This document shows positions 1 to 7,767 of a stretch of 64,000 nt of DNA, one piece after another. The position numbers were made by a program, and so were the translations under genes. The DNA lies in assembly GCA_946886405.1 (NCBI GenBank), contig CAMPIO010000006.1:1-64000 (forward strand), given 5' to 3'. The stretch's first letter is position 1. Each line of letters opens with the position of its first letter. The DNA is from an uncultured Pseudoxanthomonas sp. GTDB lineage: Bacteria; Pseudomonadota; Gammaproteobacteria; Xanthomonadales; Xanthomonadaceae. The notes beneath the pieces were generated by a model. The model was not told where the DNA came from. It did not search any database and saw only the letters and a program-made list of their open reading frames with translations.

Positions 1-1
1 G

Positions 2-805
2 CCGCCCTTCCGCGGCCACGCCTTCACCCAGAACCGCCGCGCTGGCGCCGTCTTCCGCACGATTCCGTCGGAAGTGCTCACGCTGGAAGACCTGGGCTGC
101 CCGCCCCTGTTCCGCGAGCTCATCGACCAGCCACAGGGCCTGATCCTGGTCACCGGCCCGACGGGCTCGGGCAAGTCGACCACGCTGGCCGCGATGATCG
201 ACCACATCAACAAGAACGAATACGGCCACATCCTCAGCGTCGAGGACCCGATCGAATTCGTCCACACCTCGCAGAAGTGCCTGATCAACCAGCGCGAAGT
301 GCACCGCGACACGCACGGCTTCAACGAGGCGCTGCGCTCGGCGTTGCGTGAAGATCCCGACTACATCCTGGTGGGCGAGTTGCGCGACCTGGAAACCATC
401 CGCCTGGCGTTGACCGCCGCGGAGACGGGTCACCTGGTGTTCGCCACCCTGCACACCAGTTCGGCGGCCAAGACCATCGACCGCGTGATCGACGTATTCC
501 CCGCCGGCGAAAAGCCGATGGTGCGCTCGATGCTCTCCGAGTCATTGCGCGCGGTGATCTCGCAGGCGCTGCTGAAGAAGATCGGTGGCGGCCGGACTGC
601 AGCCTGGGAAATCATGGTGGGCACGCCGGCCATCCGCAACCTGATCCGCGAAGACAAGGTGGCGCAGATGTACTCCGCCATCCAGACCGGCCAGCAGAGC
701 GGCATGATGACGCTGGACCAGCACCTGCAGGATCTCGTGAAGCGTGCGCTGATCACCCGCCACCAGGCGAAGGAATACGCGAAGGACAAGCGTCTGTTCG
801 AGTAA
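2..805 (+). CDS. pilT: Type IV pilus retraction ATPase PilT (5' end outside window)
   Basis: PilT is the hexameric cytosolic ATPase that depolymerises type IV pili for twitching and DNA uptake. The visible part holds the Walker A motif GPTGSGKST, the Asp box around SVEDPIEFVH, a Walker B region (ILVGELRD) and the His box ATLHTSSAAKTIDR. The reading frame is open from base 2. The residues before the GTG at 74 (FRGHAFTQNR, then AGAVFRTIPS) match the N-terminal PAS-like half of PilT, so that GTG is not the start and the gene begins upstream of the window. pilU follows after 119 bases on the same strand, the usual pairing. Confidence 0.96.
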   Translation, partial: PPFRGHAFTQNRRAGAVFRTIPSEVLTLEDLGCPPLFRELIDQPQGLILVTGPTGSGKSTTLAAMIDHINKNEYGHILSVEDPIEFVHTSQKCLINQREVHRDTHGFNEALRSALREDPDYILVGELRDLETIRLALTAAETGHLVFATLHTSSAAKTIDRVIDVFPAGEKPMVRSMLSESLRAVISQALLKKIGGGRTAAWEIMVGTPAIRNLIREDKVAQMYSAIQTGQQSGMMTLDQHLQDLVKRALITRHQAKEYAKDKRLFE

Positions 806-924
806 TCGGACGAGGCGCGGCATTCGGGATTCGTAATAACCGATGGGGGACGAGGGAAGGGGTTGCAGATGCGATTGCCACCCCTTGATCCAGACTCCCC
901 CTTCCGGTTCAAGAGGAGCCACCC

Positions 925-2055
925 ATGAGCACCATCGATTTCACCTCGTTCCTCAAGCTGATGGCGCACCAGAAGGCGTCGGACCTGTTCATCACGTCCG
1001 GCATGCCGCCGTCCATCAAGGTGCACGGCAAGATCTCGCCGATCACGCAGACGCCGCTGACCTCGCAGCAGTCGCGCGACCTGGTGCTGAACGTGATGAC
1101 GCCATCGCAGCGCGAAGAGTTCGAAAAGACCCACGAATGCAACTTCGCCATCGGCGTTGCGGGCGTGGGCCGCTTCCGCGTCAGCTGTTTCTATCAGCGC
1201 AACCAGGTCGGCATGGTGCTGCGCCGCATCGAGACGCGCATTCCCACCATCGAAGAGCTGAACCTGCCGCCCGTCATCAAGACGCTGGCGATGACCAAGC
1301 GCGGCATCATTCTGTTCGTCGGCGCCACCGGTACCGGCAAGTCGACATCGCTGGCAGCGATGATCGGCTACCGCAACCAGAACTCGACCGGCCACATCAT
1401 CACGATCGAAGACCCGATCGAGTTCGTGCACAAGCACGAGGGCTGCATCATCACGCAGCGTGAAGTCGGCATCGACACGGACAGCTGGGAGGCCGCGCTG
1501 AAGAACACGCTGCGCCAGGCGCCTGACGTGATCATGATCGGCGAAGTGCGTACCCGCGAAGGCATGGACCATGCCATCGCCTTCGCTGAAACCGGCCACC
1601 TGGTGCTGTGCACACTGCACGCCAACAACGCCAACCAGGCGATGGACCGCATCATCAACTTCTTCCCGGAAGACCGCCGCCAGCAGCTGCTGATGGACCT
1701 GTCGCTGAACCTGAAGGGCGTGGTGGCGCAGCAACTGATCCCCACGCCGGATGGCAAGGCACGCCGTGTGGCCATGGAAATCCTGCTCGGCACGCCGCTG
1801 GTGCAGGACTACATCCGCGACGGCGAGGTGCACAAGCTGAAGGAAATCATGAAGGAGTCCACCAACCTCGGCATGAAGACCTTCGACCAGGCCCTGTTCG
1901 AGCTGTACCAGGCCGGCGAGATCAGCTACGAGGACGCACTGCGCTTCGCCGATTCGCAGAACGAAGTCCGCCTGCGCATCAAGCTGGCCCAGGGCGGCGA
2001 CGCCCGCACGCTGGCGCAGGGCCTGGATGGCGTGGAGATCGCGGAAGTCCGCTGA
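925..2055 (+). CDS. pilU: Type IV pilus retraction ATPase PilU
   Basis: PilU is the PilT paralogue that assists pilus retraction under load. The 376-residue length is typical. Visible motifs are Walker A GATGTGKST (residues 133-141), the Asp box TIEDPIEFVH, a Walker B region around VIMIGEVRTREGMD and the His box CTLHANNANQAMDR. The ATG follows an AAGAGGAGCC ribosome site. It lies downstream of pilT and is followed by a good terminator, so pilT-pilU looks like a closed unit. The choice of PilU over a second PilT rests on position and on the C-terminal tail that follows the ATPase core. Confidence 0.95.
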   Translation: MSTIDFTSFLKLMAHQKASDLFITSGMPPSIKVHGKISPITQTPLTSQQSRDLVLNVMTPSQREEFEKTHECNFAIGVAGVGRFRVSCFYQRNQVGMVLRRIETRIPTIEELNLPPVIKTLAMTKRGIILFVGATGTGKSTSLAAMIGYRNQNSTGHIITIEDPIEFVHKHEGCIITQREVGIDTDSWEAALKNTLRQAPDVIMIGEVRTREGMDHAIAFAETGHLVLCTLHANNANQAMDRIINFFPEDRRQQLLMDLSLNLKGVVAQQLIPTPDGKARRVAMEILLGTPLVQDYIRDGEVHKLKEIMKESTNLGMKTFDQALFELYQAGEISYEDALRFADSQNEVRLRIKLAQGGDARTLAQGLDGVEIAEVR

Positions 2056-2075
2056 TCCCGAAGGCGATGCAGTAC

Positions 2076-2100
2076 AGGGGCGGGCGACCGCCCCTTTCTT
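2076..2100 (+). terminator. Rho-independent terminator after pilU
   Basis: AGGGGCGG pairs perfectly with CCGCCCCT around a GCGA tetraloop, followed by a T-rich run (TTCTT). It begins 20 bases after the pilU stop codon. Confidence 0.8.
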
Positions 2101-2205
2101 GTGGGCGGCCATACGGGGCTTAGCCAAGTCACCGTCCGTGCCGCCATCAATGCAGCCCCCATCTTCGTTGCCGCAATTTTCCTCGGCGCTGCATCAACCA
2201 AGGGC

Positions 2206-2233
2206 GACGTCGAGGCAAGTTTGCCTCGACGTC
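2206..2233. repeat. Perfect 13-bp inverted repeat
   Basis: GACGTCGAGGCAA, two bases (GT), then the exact reverse complement TTGCCTCGACGTC. It could be an operator or a hairpin. There is no T run after it on either strand, which argues against a simple terminator. Confidence 0.75.
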
Positions 2234-2308
2234 CGAGCATGGATCTACGACGCCAAGGTCAGTTGCCTTGTCACCGAAGCTCAATGCCCCGGCCCCTCGA
2301 GCCGAGAA

Positions 2309-2413
2309 GTCTCGGTGCCGGGGAAAACAGCCTCGTCATGGCACAGTAGAGCCTCGCCATGGAAGCAATCGGCCTCGTCATCGAACATGAGCGCCCCGCC
2401 TTGGAAGCAACGT
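2309..2413. repeat. Five-unit 21-bp tandem repeat
   Basis: Units start at 2309, 2330, 2351, 2372 and 2393, with the shared core GCCTCGYCATGG near each unit start. The units are diverged but keep exactly 21 bases. Read on the minus strand they would give a 7-residue periodicity, but no ribosome site supports translation. Confidence 0.7.
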
Positions 2414-2497
2414 ACTTTGCCGCCGCACCAGGGCGGGGCAATGGCGAGGTAATCTGCTTGTCGTGTCGCGGGAGTTCTCGGGTATGGAAGGACTGCA

Positions 2498-2779
2498 ATG
2501 AACAAGTCCAGACAGTTGTCGGGTCCTGGTCAGGAAGATATTTCGCCAGGAGACATCTACGAAGATGTGTTCTTCCATCCCTGCTTATGCATTGGAGTGG
2601 AGCAGGGTGCTGCATGGGGCATCTCTCTGATCGACGGCTCCCAGCCTCGTACCGTCGATCTAGGTGTCAGTGGGGCTCGCAAGCTGACCATCGAGCAGGC
2701 ATGGGAATGGAAGCTCAAGGGGCCAGACGCCATCGCTAAGGACTGGACGACAACGCTTGGCCTGGATGACGTTGAATGA
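2498..2779 (+). CDS. Uncharacterised conserved small protein (93 aa)
   Basis: Function unknown. A soluble protein with no signal peptide or membrane segment. Recognisable features are an N-terminal PGDIYEDVFFHPCLCI segment, then SLIDGSQPR, then RKLTIEQAWEWKLKGP. I recall a widespread proteobacterial family with this HPCLC...DGSxPR...RKLT layout and no assigned role, but cannot confirm it here. The ATG follows AAGGA at suitable spacing. Its end overlaps the start of the next gene by four bases (ATGA), so the two are probably translationally coupled. It lies just after the structured repeat region. Confidence 0.75.
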   Translation: MNKSRQLSGPGQEDISPGDIYEDVFFHPCLCIGVEQGAAWGISLIDGSQPRTVDLGVSGARKLTIEQAWEWKLKGPDAIAKDWTTTLGLDDVE

Positions 2780-3162
2780 ACGCATGTCCGCATTGCGCTG
2801 AGAAAAGCATCAGCATGTGGCGCAAGGTCACGGCAACGCCGTTCTGGCCTGCCATCTGCCGTCGCTGCGACAAGGCCAGCTACGTGTCGGGCTGGAGTAG
2901 AGCTCTGGCGACGGTCGCGACAGAATTGCTGCTTCTCGTCGGGATGGTAGTGGCTGTCCTGTACGGCGGCGTCTATGGACTGCTGCTCTCTTCGGTCTTT
3001 ATCGTGGCAACGTTCGCGCTGCTCGCGTGGCCGTATCCCCTCATTCCGGCCAGGAACAACGTGCGGGAGGTGCGGCGTCGGACGATCCGACACACTGCAA
3101 TCCTCGCGGGCATTCTGGTCCTTGTATCTGCCGCCCTTGTGTTTGCGCTCCGCTCAGGATGA
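2776..3162 (+). CDS. Small membrane protein with N-terminal CPxC/CRRC zinc-finger-like cysteines
   Basis: Unrecognised 128-residue protein. The N-terminus has two cysteine pairs (CPHC at residues 4-7 and CRRC near residue 38) that could bind a metal, then three hydrophobic segments at roughly 45-65, 68-88 and 110-125 with a basic loop (RRRTIRH) before the last. It is coupled to the preceding gene by an ATGA overlap, so the pair may act together. A REP-like inverted repeat follows it. No function should be assigned from this sequence alone. Confidence 0.7.
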   Translation: MNACPHCAEKSISMWRKVTATPFWPAICRRCDKASYVSGWSRALATVATELLLLVGMVVAVLYGGVYGLLLSSVFIVATFALLAWPYPLIPARNNVREVRRRTIRHTAILAGILVLVSAALVFALRSG

Positions 3163-3182
3163 CGGTACTGGCGGCATAGTGC

Positions 3183-3274
3183 GTAGGATGGGTGGAACCG
3201 GAGGCGATGCCAATCACCAGGATGCTGGCGCTCTGGCGAGCGATGGGTATCGCCTTCGGCTCAACCTATCCTGC
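3183..3274. repeat. REP-like inverted repeat, GTAGGATGGGT family
   Basis: Two imperfect copies in opposite orientation: 3183-3218 starting GTAGGATGGGTGGAACCGG, and 3239-3274, whose reverse complement starts GCAGGATAGGTTGAGCCG. They are separated by about 20 bases. The element lies between converging genes, a common place for dispersed palindromic repeats, and may act as a bidirectional terminator. Confidence 0.75.
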
Positions 3275-3282
3275 AAACGGCA

Positions 3283-4797
3283 TCAGGCCTTCATGGTCCC
3301 CGTCTCCAGCCACCGCTGGTGCCACGACAGCGCTTCCGGCAGCAGGTGCGGGGTGTGCTTGCCGTAGCTGTTGTGCAGGGCGCGATCGAAGTAATCCTGC
3401 AACGCATCGCGGTAGTCCGGATGCGCGCAGTTGTCGATCAACAGGCGGGCACGCTGTTTGGGCGTTAGGCCGCGCAGGTCGGCCAGCCCCTGCTCGGTGA
3501 CGATGACGGACACGTCGTGCTCGGTGTGGTCCACGTGGCTGACCATCGGCACCAGCGCCGAGATGCTGCCGCCCTTGGCGGTGCTGGGGCTCAGGAACAC
3601 CGACATGAAGCCGTTGCGTGCGAAGTCGCCTGAGCCGCCGATGCCGTTCTGGATGCGGCTGCCCATCACATGGGTGGAATTGACGTTGCCGTAGAGGTCG
3701 GCTTCGATCATCCCGTTCATGCCGATGCAGCCCAGCCGGCGCACCAGCTCCGGATGGTTCGACATCTCCTGCGTGCGCATGATGATGCGCTCACGGTAGA
3801 AGGCGATGTCGCGCTTGAAGGTTTCGTTGGCCTCCGGGCTGAGCGCGAACCCCGTGCACGAGGCGACCTCGAGCACGCCTTCGCGCAACAGGTCGAGCAT
3901 GCCGTCCTGGATGACCTCGGTGAAGGCGGTCAAGCCACGGAAGCCGCTCTTCGCCAAGCCAGCCAGCACGGCATTGGGGATGTTGCCCACGCCGGACTGC
4001 AGTGGCAGCAGATTGGCGGGCAGGCGGCCGAGCGCGACTTCGTGTTCGAGGAAGTCGATCAGGTGCCCGGCGATGCGCTCGCTGGTGCTGTCGATCGGCG
4101 TGAACGGGCTGTTGCGGTCCGGTCCGTGGGTGCGCACCACAGCCACGATCTTCGCCGGGTCGCAGTGCAGCGCGGTGTCACCGATGCGGTCGTGCACGTG
4201 TTCCAGCGGGATCGGCTTGCGGTGCGGCGGCAGCGCGGTGCCGTAGTAGATGTCATGCATGCCTTCGACGTCGGCCGGCTGCCAGTCGTTGACCTCCACG
4301 ATCACTTTCTTCGCCAGGTCCAGCCACGTCTTGTTGTTGCCGACCGAGGTCGAGGGCACCAGCTTTCCGTCCTCGCGGATCGCCGACACTTCGATCACGG
4401 CGGTGTCGATGGGACCGTAGAAACCGAACCACACGTGTTGCGCCACGTGGCTCAGGTGGATGTCGATGTAATCCAGCGTGCCGTCGTTGATGCGCTTGCG
4501 CGCGTCCGGGTCGCTCTGGAACGGCATGCGCAGGGCGATGGCGTCGGCCTTGGCGAGTGCGCCGTCGAGTTCCGGTGCGGTGGAGGCGCCGGTCATCAGC
4601 TTGATCTGGAACGGTACGCCCGCCGCGTGGGCCTGTTCGATGCGCGTGGCCAGTGCCAGCGGCACGGCTTTGGGATAGCCGGAGCCGGTGAAGCCGCTCA
4701 TGGCGACGGTCTCGCCAGGCTGGATGAGGCTGGCGGCATATTCGGCGCTGATCACGCGCCCGCGCAGGCCGGCGTGGCGGATACGGTCTTCGGTCAT
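3283..4797 (-). CDS. Acetyl-CoA hydrolase / succinyl-CoA:acetate CoA-transferase family protein
   Basis: Predicted class I CoA-transferase moving CoA between succinyl-CoA (or another acyl-CoA) and acetate, in the cytoplasm. The 504-residue length and motifs fit the Cat1/AarC family: an N-terminal region with SGFTGSGYPKAVPLAL, the catalytic-glutamate segment AFTEVIQDG, the glycine-rich QNGIGGSGDFARN, and a C-terminal VTEQGLADLRGLTPKQRA. The start ATG is at 4797 and the gene stands alone. Whether it acts as a hydrolase or a transferase cannot be told from sequence; the close match around the glutamate favours transferase. Confidence 0.88.
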   Translation of the reverse strand: MTEDRIRHAGLRGRVISAEYAASLIQPGETVAMSGFTGSGYPKAVPLALATRIEQAHAAGVPFQIKLMTGASTAPELDGALAKADAIALRMPFQSDPDARKRINDGTLDYIDIHLSHVAQHVWFGFYGPIDTAVIEVSAIREDGKLVPSTSVGNNKTWLDLAKKVIVEVNDWQPADVEGMHDIYYGTALPPHRKPIPLEHVHDRIGDTALHCDPAKIVAVVRTHGPDRNSPFTPIDSTSERIAGHLIDFLEHEVALGRLPANLLPLQSGVGNIPNAVLAGLAKSGFRGLTAFTEVIQDGMLDLLREGVLEVASCTGFALSPEANETFKRDIAFYRERIIMRTQEMSNHPELVRRLGCIGMNGMIEADLYGNVNSTHVMGSRIQNGIGGSGDFARNGFMSVFLSPSTAKGGSISALVPMVSHVDHTEHDVSVIVTEQGLADLRGLTPKQRARLLIDNCAHPDYRDALQDYFDRALHNSYGKHTPHLLPEALSWHQRWLETGTMKA

Positions 4798-4887
4798 GGC
4801 GGAAGCGGTGCTCGCGAAACCGCCATTGTCGTCGGCGGACTGGGCGGTCAGGATACGATCATCGAGGCGCGCGCGTGTTGCGCCGGA

Positions 4888-5433
4888 TCAATGCCCCGCA
4901 GCCGTCATCCAAGGCGGGCGCTGCTTCGACGCACGGCGGAACGCCGGGCAATCCTCGCGGTGCGCGCCGGGCAGGTAGCCCAGGCTCATCAGGAACTCGT
5001 TGGTGATCTCGCCGCCGGTGAAGCGGAACGTCTTCTTGAACAGCTTGATCCACTCGGCCTTCGACAACGGATGATGCGCGTCGAGCCATTGCGCGAAGCT
5101 GCCGTGGCCCTTGCGCAATTGCTGGATGACCTGCGCGTTGTGGATGGCGGCCTCGACCTTCAGCCGATTGCGGATGATGCCGGGGTCGGCCAGCAGCCGG
5201 GCGCGGTCCTTCTCGCCGTAACGCGCCACCTTGTCCACGTCGAAGCCGCTGTAGGCGGCGCGAAAGCCGTCGCGCTTCTTCAGCATGGTCTCCCAGCTCA
5301 GGCCGGCCTGGTTGATCTCCAGCAGCAGGCGCTCGAACAGGACGGACTCCTCGCGTTGCGGGAAGCCGTACTCGCGGTCGTGGTAGGGGCCGTGCAGCGG
5401 GTGGCCGGGAGCAATGTCGCAGTAGCCAGACAT
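4888..5433 (-). CDS. tag: DNA-3-methyladenine glycosylase I
   Basis: Excises 3-methyladenine from alkylated DNA in base excision repair. The 181-residue length is typical of Tag. The four zinc ligands of the family are in place: C5 and H18 near the N-terminus, H158 and C162 near the C-terminus, with the same spacing as in the enterobacterial enzyme. The helical core has LLEINQAGLSWETMLKKR and the TFRFTGGEITNEFL region. It is a single gene downstream of the divergently transcribed algH, with no sign of an adaptive-response neighbour. Confidence 0.95.
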   Translation of the reverse strand: MSGYCDIAPGHPLHGPYHDREYGFPQREESVLFERLLLEINQAGLSWETMLKKRDGFRAAYSGFDVDKVARYGEKDRARLLADPGIIRNRLKVEAAIHNAQVIQQLRKGHGSFAQWLDAHHPLSKAEWIKLFKKTFRFTGGEITNEFLMSLGYLPGAHREDCPAFRRASKQRPPWMTAAGH

Positions 5434-5521
5434 GGGTGCGGGTCCGGAAAGGAAGTCGGGATTCTAGGACGTATCGCGGACAGGGGGCGCCCTCGCGGGC
5501 GCGTCGCGCGCGGGGCCGGGC

Positions 5522-5527
5522 TAGAAT
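5522..5527 (+). promoter_or_regulatory. Candidate -10 box TAGAAT for algH
   Basis: TAGAAT lies in the context GGCCGGGCTAGAATGG only seven bases before the algH ATG at 5534, predicting a leaderless or nearly leaderless mRNA. No convincing -35 box is visible. The same box with similar flanks precedes ibaG and the HutD-family gene. Confidence 0.45.
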
Positions 5528-5533
5528 GGCGGC

Positions 5534-6100
5534 ATGCAAGACGCCGCCACGCCCTTGGCCAACCAGTTGCTGATCGCCCTGCCGGCGCTGGCGGATCCCC
5601 ATTTCGCGCGCAGTGTCACGCTGATCTGCCAGCACGACGACGACGGCGCCATGGGCGTGGTCGTGAACCGCGCATCCGAGTACACCCTGGGCGACGTGCT
5701 GCGCCAGATGAACCTGGCCTCGCATGATCCGCGGCTGGACGATCAGATCGTACTGGCGGGCGGACCGGTGCATCCCGAGCGCGGCTTCGTGCTGCACGAC
5801 AGCGCGCGCACGTGGGAGTCCACGCTGGAAGTCGCCAGCGGCCTGTACCTGACCACGTCGCGCGACATCCTCGAAGCGATGGCGATCGGCGAGGGGCCGG
5901 CGAACGCCGTGATGGCTCTGGGCTGTGCGGGCTGGGGCGCCGGCCAGCTGGAATACGAACTGGGCGAAAACAGCTGGCTCACGGTGCCGGCCGATGCGGA
6001 ACTCTTGTTCGGCGTGCCGCTGGAGCAGCGCTGGCAGACGGCGGGGCAGCGGATCGGCGTGGACATGACGCGGTTGACGGATTACAGCGGCCACGCATGA
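5534..6100 (+). CDS. YqgE/AlgH family protein (UPF0301)
   Basis: A 188-residue soluble protein of the UPF0301/DUF179 family. Diagnostic segments are the N-terminal [34 protein letters not shown] and the [13 protein letters not shown] loop, then [16 protein letters not shown]. The family's biochemical role is not established; in pseudomonads AlgH has been linked to alginate control. Here it precedes ruvX (yqgF) and pyrB on the same strand, the classic algH-yqgF-pyrB order of gammaproteobacteria, which supports orthology. Confidence 0.93.
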   Translation: MQDAATPLANQLLIALPALADPHFARSVTLICQHDDDGAMGVVVNRASEYTLGDVLRQMNLASHDPRLDDQIVLAGGPVHPERGFVLHDSARTWESTLEVASGLYLTTSRDILEAMAIGEGPANAVMALGCAGWGAGQLEYELGENSWLTVPADAELLFGVPLEQRWQTAGQRIGVDMTRLTDYSGHA

Positions 6101-6182
6101 GGCTGCACCTGCACCCGCAGACATCGTCTCCACAGCGCCCGGCGCAGGGTGATGCACGTGTGATCGAACGGAGGCAGCAGGC

Positions 6183-6632
6183 ATGAAGCTGGATGGCACC
6201 GTACTGGGATTCGACGTGGGCACCCGCCGCATCGGCGTCGCCGTGGGCAGTGCGTTCGGCACCGGCGCCCGTGCGCTGGCGGTGATCGACGTGCACGGCA
6301 ATGGTCCCGACTGGCCGGCGATCGACAAACTGCATGCGGAATGGAAACCCGACGGCCTGGTGGTCGGCGACCCGATGTCGCTGGAGGGTGGCGACCAGCC
6401 CAACCGCAAGCGTGCCCATGCCTTCGCGCGCGCGCTGCGCGCGCGTTATCGCTTGCCGGTGGTGCTGGTGGACGAACGCACCAGCTCGGTCGAGGCTGCG
6501 GAGCGCTTCGCGCTGGATCGCGCCGAAGGCCGCAAGCGCCGCCGCGATGCCGCGGCGCTCGACGCCGTGGCGGCTGCCGTCATCATCGAACGCTGGCTGG
6601 CCGCGCCCCAGGACGCGACCCAGCTGACCTGA
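6183..6632 (+). CDS. ruvX: Putative pre-16S rRNA nuclease / Holliday junction resolvase-like YqgF (RuvX)
   Basis: RNase H-fold nuclease implicated in 16S rRNA 5'-end maturation and related to RuvC. The 149-residue length is normal. The first catalytic Asp is in LGFDVGTRRIGVA (D11), followed by VVGDPMSLEGGD and the second acidic motif LVDERTSSVEA. A helical C-terminus rich in Ala/Arg follows. It lies 82 bases after algH and 20 bases before pyrB, so the three are probably co-transcribed. The ATG follows CGGAGGCAGCAGGC, a usable ribosome site. Confidence 0.92.
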   Translation: MKLDGTVLGFDVGTRRIGVAVGSAFGTGARALAVIDVHGNGPDWPAIDKLHAEWKPDGLVVGDPMSLEGGDQPNRKRAHAFARALRARYRLPVVLVDERTSSVEAAERFALDRAEGRKRRRDAAALDAVAAAVIIERWLAAPQDATQLT

Positions 6633-6652
6633 TTCTTCTCCGAACCGACGCC

Positions 6653-7597
6653 ATGACCCCACAACTCGATTCCGACGGACGCCTGCGCCACCTGCTCACC
6701 CTCGACGGCCTGCCGCGCGACACCCTGTGCCGGTTGATCGACCGCGCGGGTCAGATCCGCGATGCCGCACTCGGGCGCACGCCACGCCGGCAGGTGCTTG
6801 ATGGCACGACGGTGTGCACGCTGTTCTTCGAGCCGTCCACGCGCACGCGCAGCTCGTTCCACATTGCCGCGCAGCGACTGGGCGCGGACGTGCTGAACTT
6901 CGATGCCTCGACCTCATCGACCCGCAAGGGCGAGACCGCGCGCGACACCCTGCGCAACCTGGAAGCGATGGGCGTACGGGGCTTCATCGTCCGCCATGCC
7001 GACGACGGTGCGGTCGAGGCACTGGCGGCGGAAGCTGGCGAGGGCACCGCGCTCATCAATGCCGGCGACGGCCGCAGCGCGCATCCCACGCAGGGGCTGC
7101 TGGACGTGCTGACGATCCGCCAGGCCAAGGGCGCGGACTTCTCGCGTCTGAAAGTGTTGATGGTGGGCGACGTGAAGCACTCGCGCGTGGCACGCTCGGA
7201 CCTGCATGCGCTGCGCACGCTGGGCGCGGGCGAGATCCGTGTGTGCGGGCCGGCGTCGTTGCTGCCCGACGACGGCACGCTGGCGGGCTGCGAGGTGGGG
7301 CAGGATTTCGGCGCGATGCTCGAGGGCGTCGACGTGGTGATGATGCTGCGCCTGCAGCGCGAGCGGATGGAAGAAGGGCTGGTGTCGTCGCTGGAGGATT
7401 ACCACCGCGACTACGGCCTGACCACGGTGCGGCTGGCGCGCGCCGCGAAAGACGCGGTGGTACTGCATCCCGGCCCGATCAATCGTGGCGTCGAGATCAC
7501 CGATGAAGTCGCCGATGGCCCGCAGTCGCTGGTACTGCGCCAGGTCAGCAACGGTGTCGCCATCCGCATGGCGGTGCTGGAGATGCTGCTGGGGTGA
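6653..7597 (+). CDS. pyrB: Aspartate carbamoyltransferase catalytic chain
   Basis: Catalyses carbamoyl phosphate + aspartate to carbamoylaspartate, the committed step of pyrimidine synthesis. The 314-residue length fits. Motifs are the carbamoyl-phosphate loop FFEPSTRTRSSF, GDGRSAHPTQGLLD, VGDVKHSRVARS and the C-terminal LHPGPINRGVEI. The frame is open well upstream into yqgF, but ATG 6653 gives the normal N-terminus (TPQLDSDGRLRHLLTLDGL) and lies after the yqgF stop. No pyrI-type regulatory subunit follows; the next gene on this strand begins far downstream. Confidence 0.96.
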   Translation: MTPQLDSDGRLRHLLTLDGLPRDTLCRLIDRAGQIRDAALGRTPRRQVLDGTTVCTLFFEPSTRTRSSFHIAAQRLGADVLNFDASTSSTRKGETARDTLRNLEAMGVRGFIVRHADDGAVEALAAEAGEGTALINAGDGRSAHPTQGLLDVLTIRQAKGADFSRLKVLMVGDVKHSRVARSDLHALRTLGAGEIRVCGPASLLPDDGTLAGCEVGQDFGAMLEGVDVVMMLRLQRERMEEGLVSSLEDYHRDYGLTTVRLARAAKDAVVLHPGPINRGVEITDEVADGPQSLVLRQVSNGVAIRMAVLEMLLG

Positions 7598-7767
7598 GGT
7601 GCCGTTATCGCGGCGACCCGCATGTGGTCGATGCATGCGGCAAAGAACTTTCTGTCCATCATCCTGGCGGCTCCCGACTGCCGAATGGCCGGTCAAGCCG
7701 GAATGACGATATCGGGGGATGGCGAAGGGTCGATCCCTGTTTGCCGGCCAGCCTCCGCGCGCCGTAC

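Larger units (their letters stand above)
2101..2497. other. Structured non-coding stretch between pilU and the 2498 gene
   Basis: Nearly 400 bases with no convincing gene. It holds a 28-base palindrome (2206-2233), a compound hairpin (2287-2323, outer CCCCGGC/GCCGGGG and inner CCGAG/CTCGG) and five 21-base tandem units (2309-2413). Open frames crossing it lack ribosome sites and family resemblance. Confidence 0.6.

Noticed and set aside
430..2127. 565-residue antisense frame over pilT and pilU
   Set aside because: Long opposite-strand frame produced by high GC and codon bias; it has no family motifs and covers two sure genes.
2309..2413. Possible CRISPR array
   Set aside because: Units are 21 bases without spacers and are diverged; no cas genes are nearby.
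2281..2505. 74-residue minus-strand frame with a 7-residue repeat
   Set aside because: The periodicity comes from the 21-bp DNA repeat; no ribosome site and it overlaps the next gene's start.
3670..5727. 685-residue plus-strand frame across the CoA-transferase and tag genes
   Set aside because: Antisense shadow; both genes underneath carry full active-site motifs.
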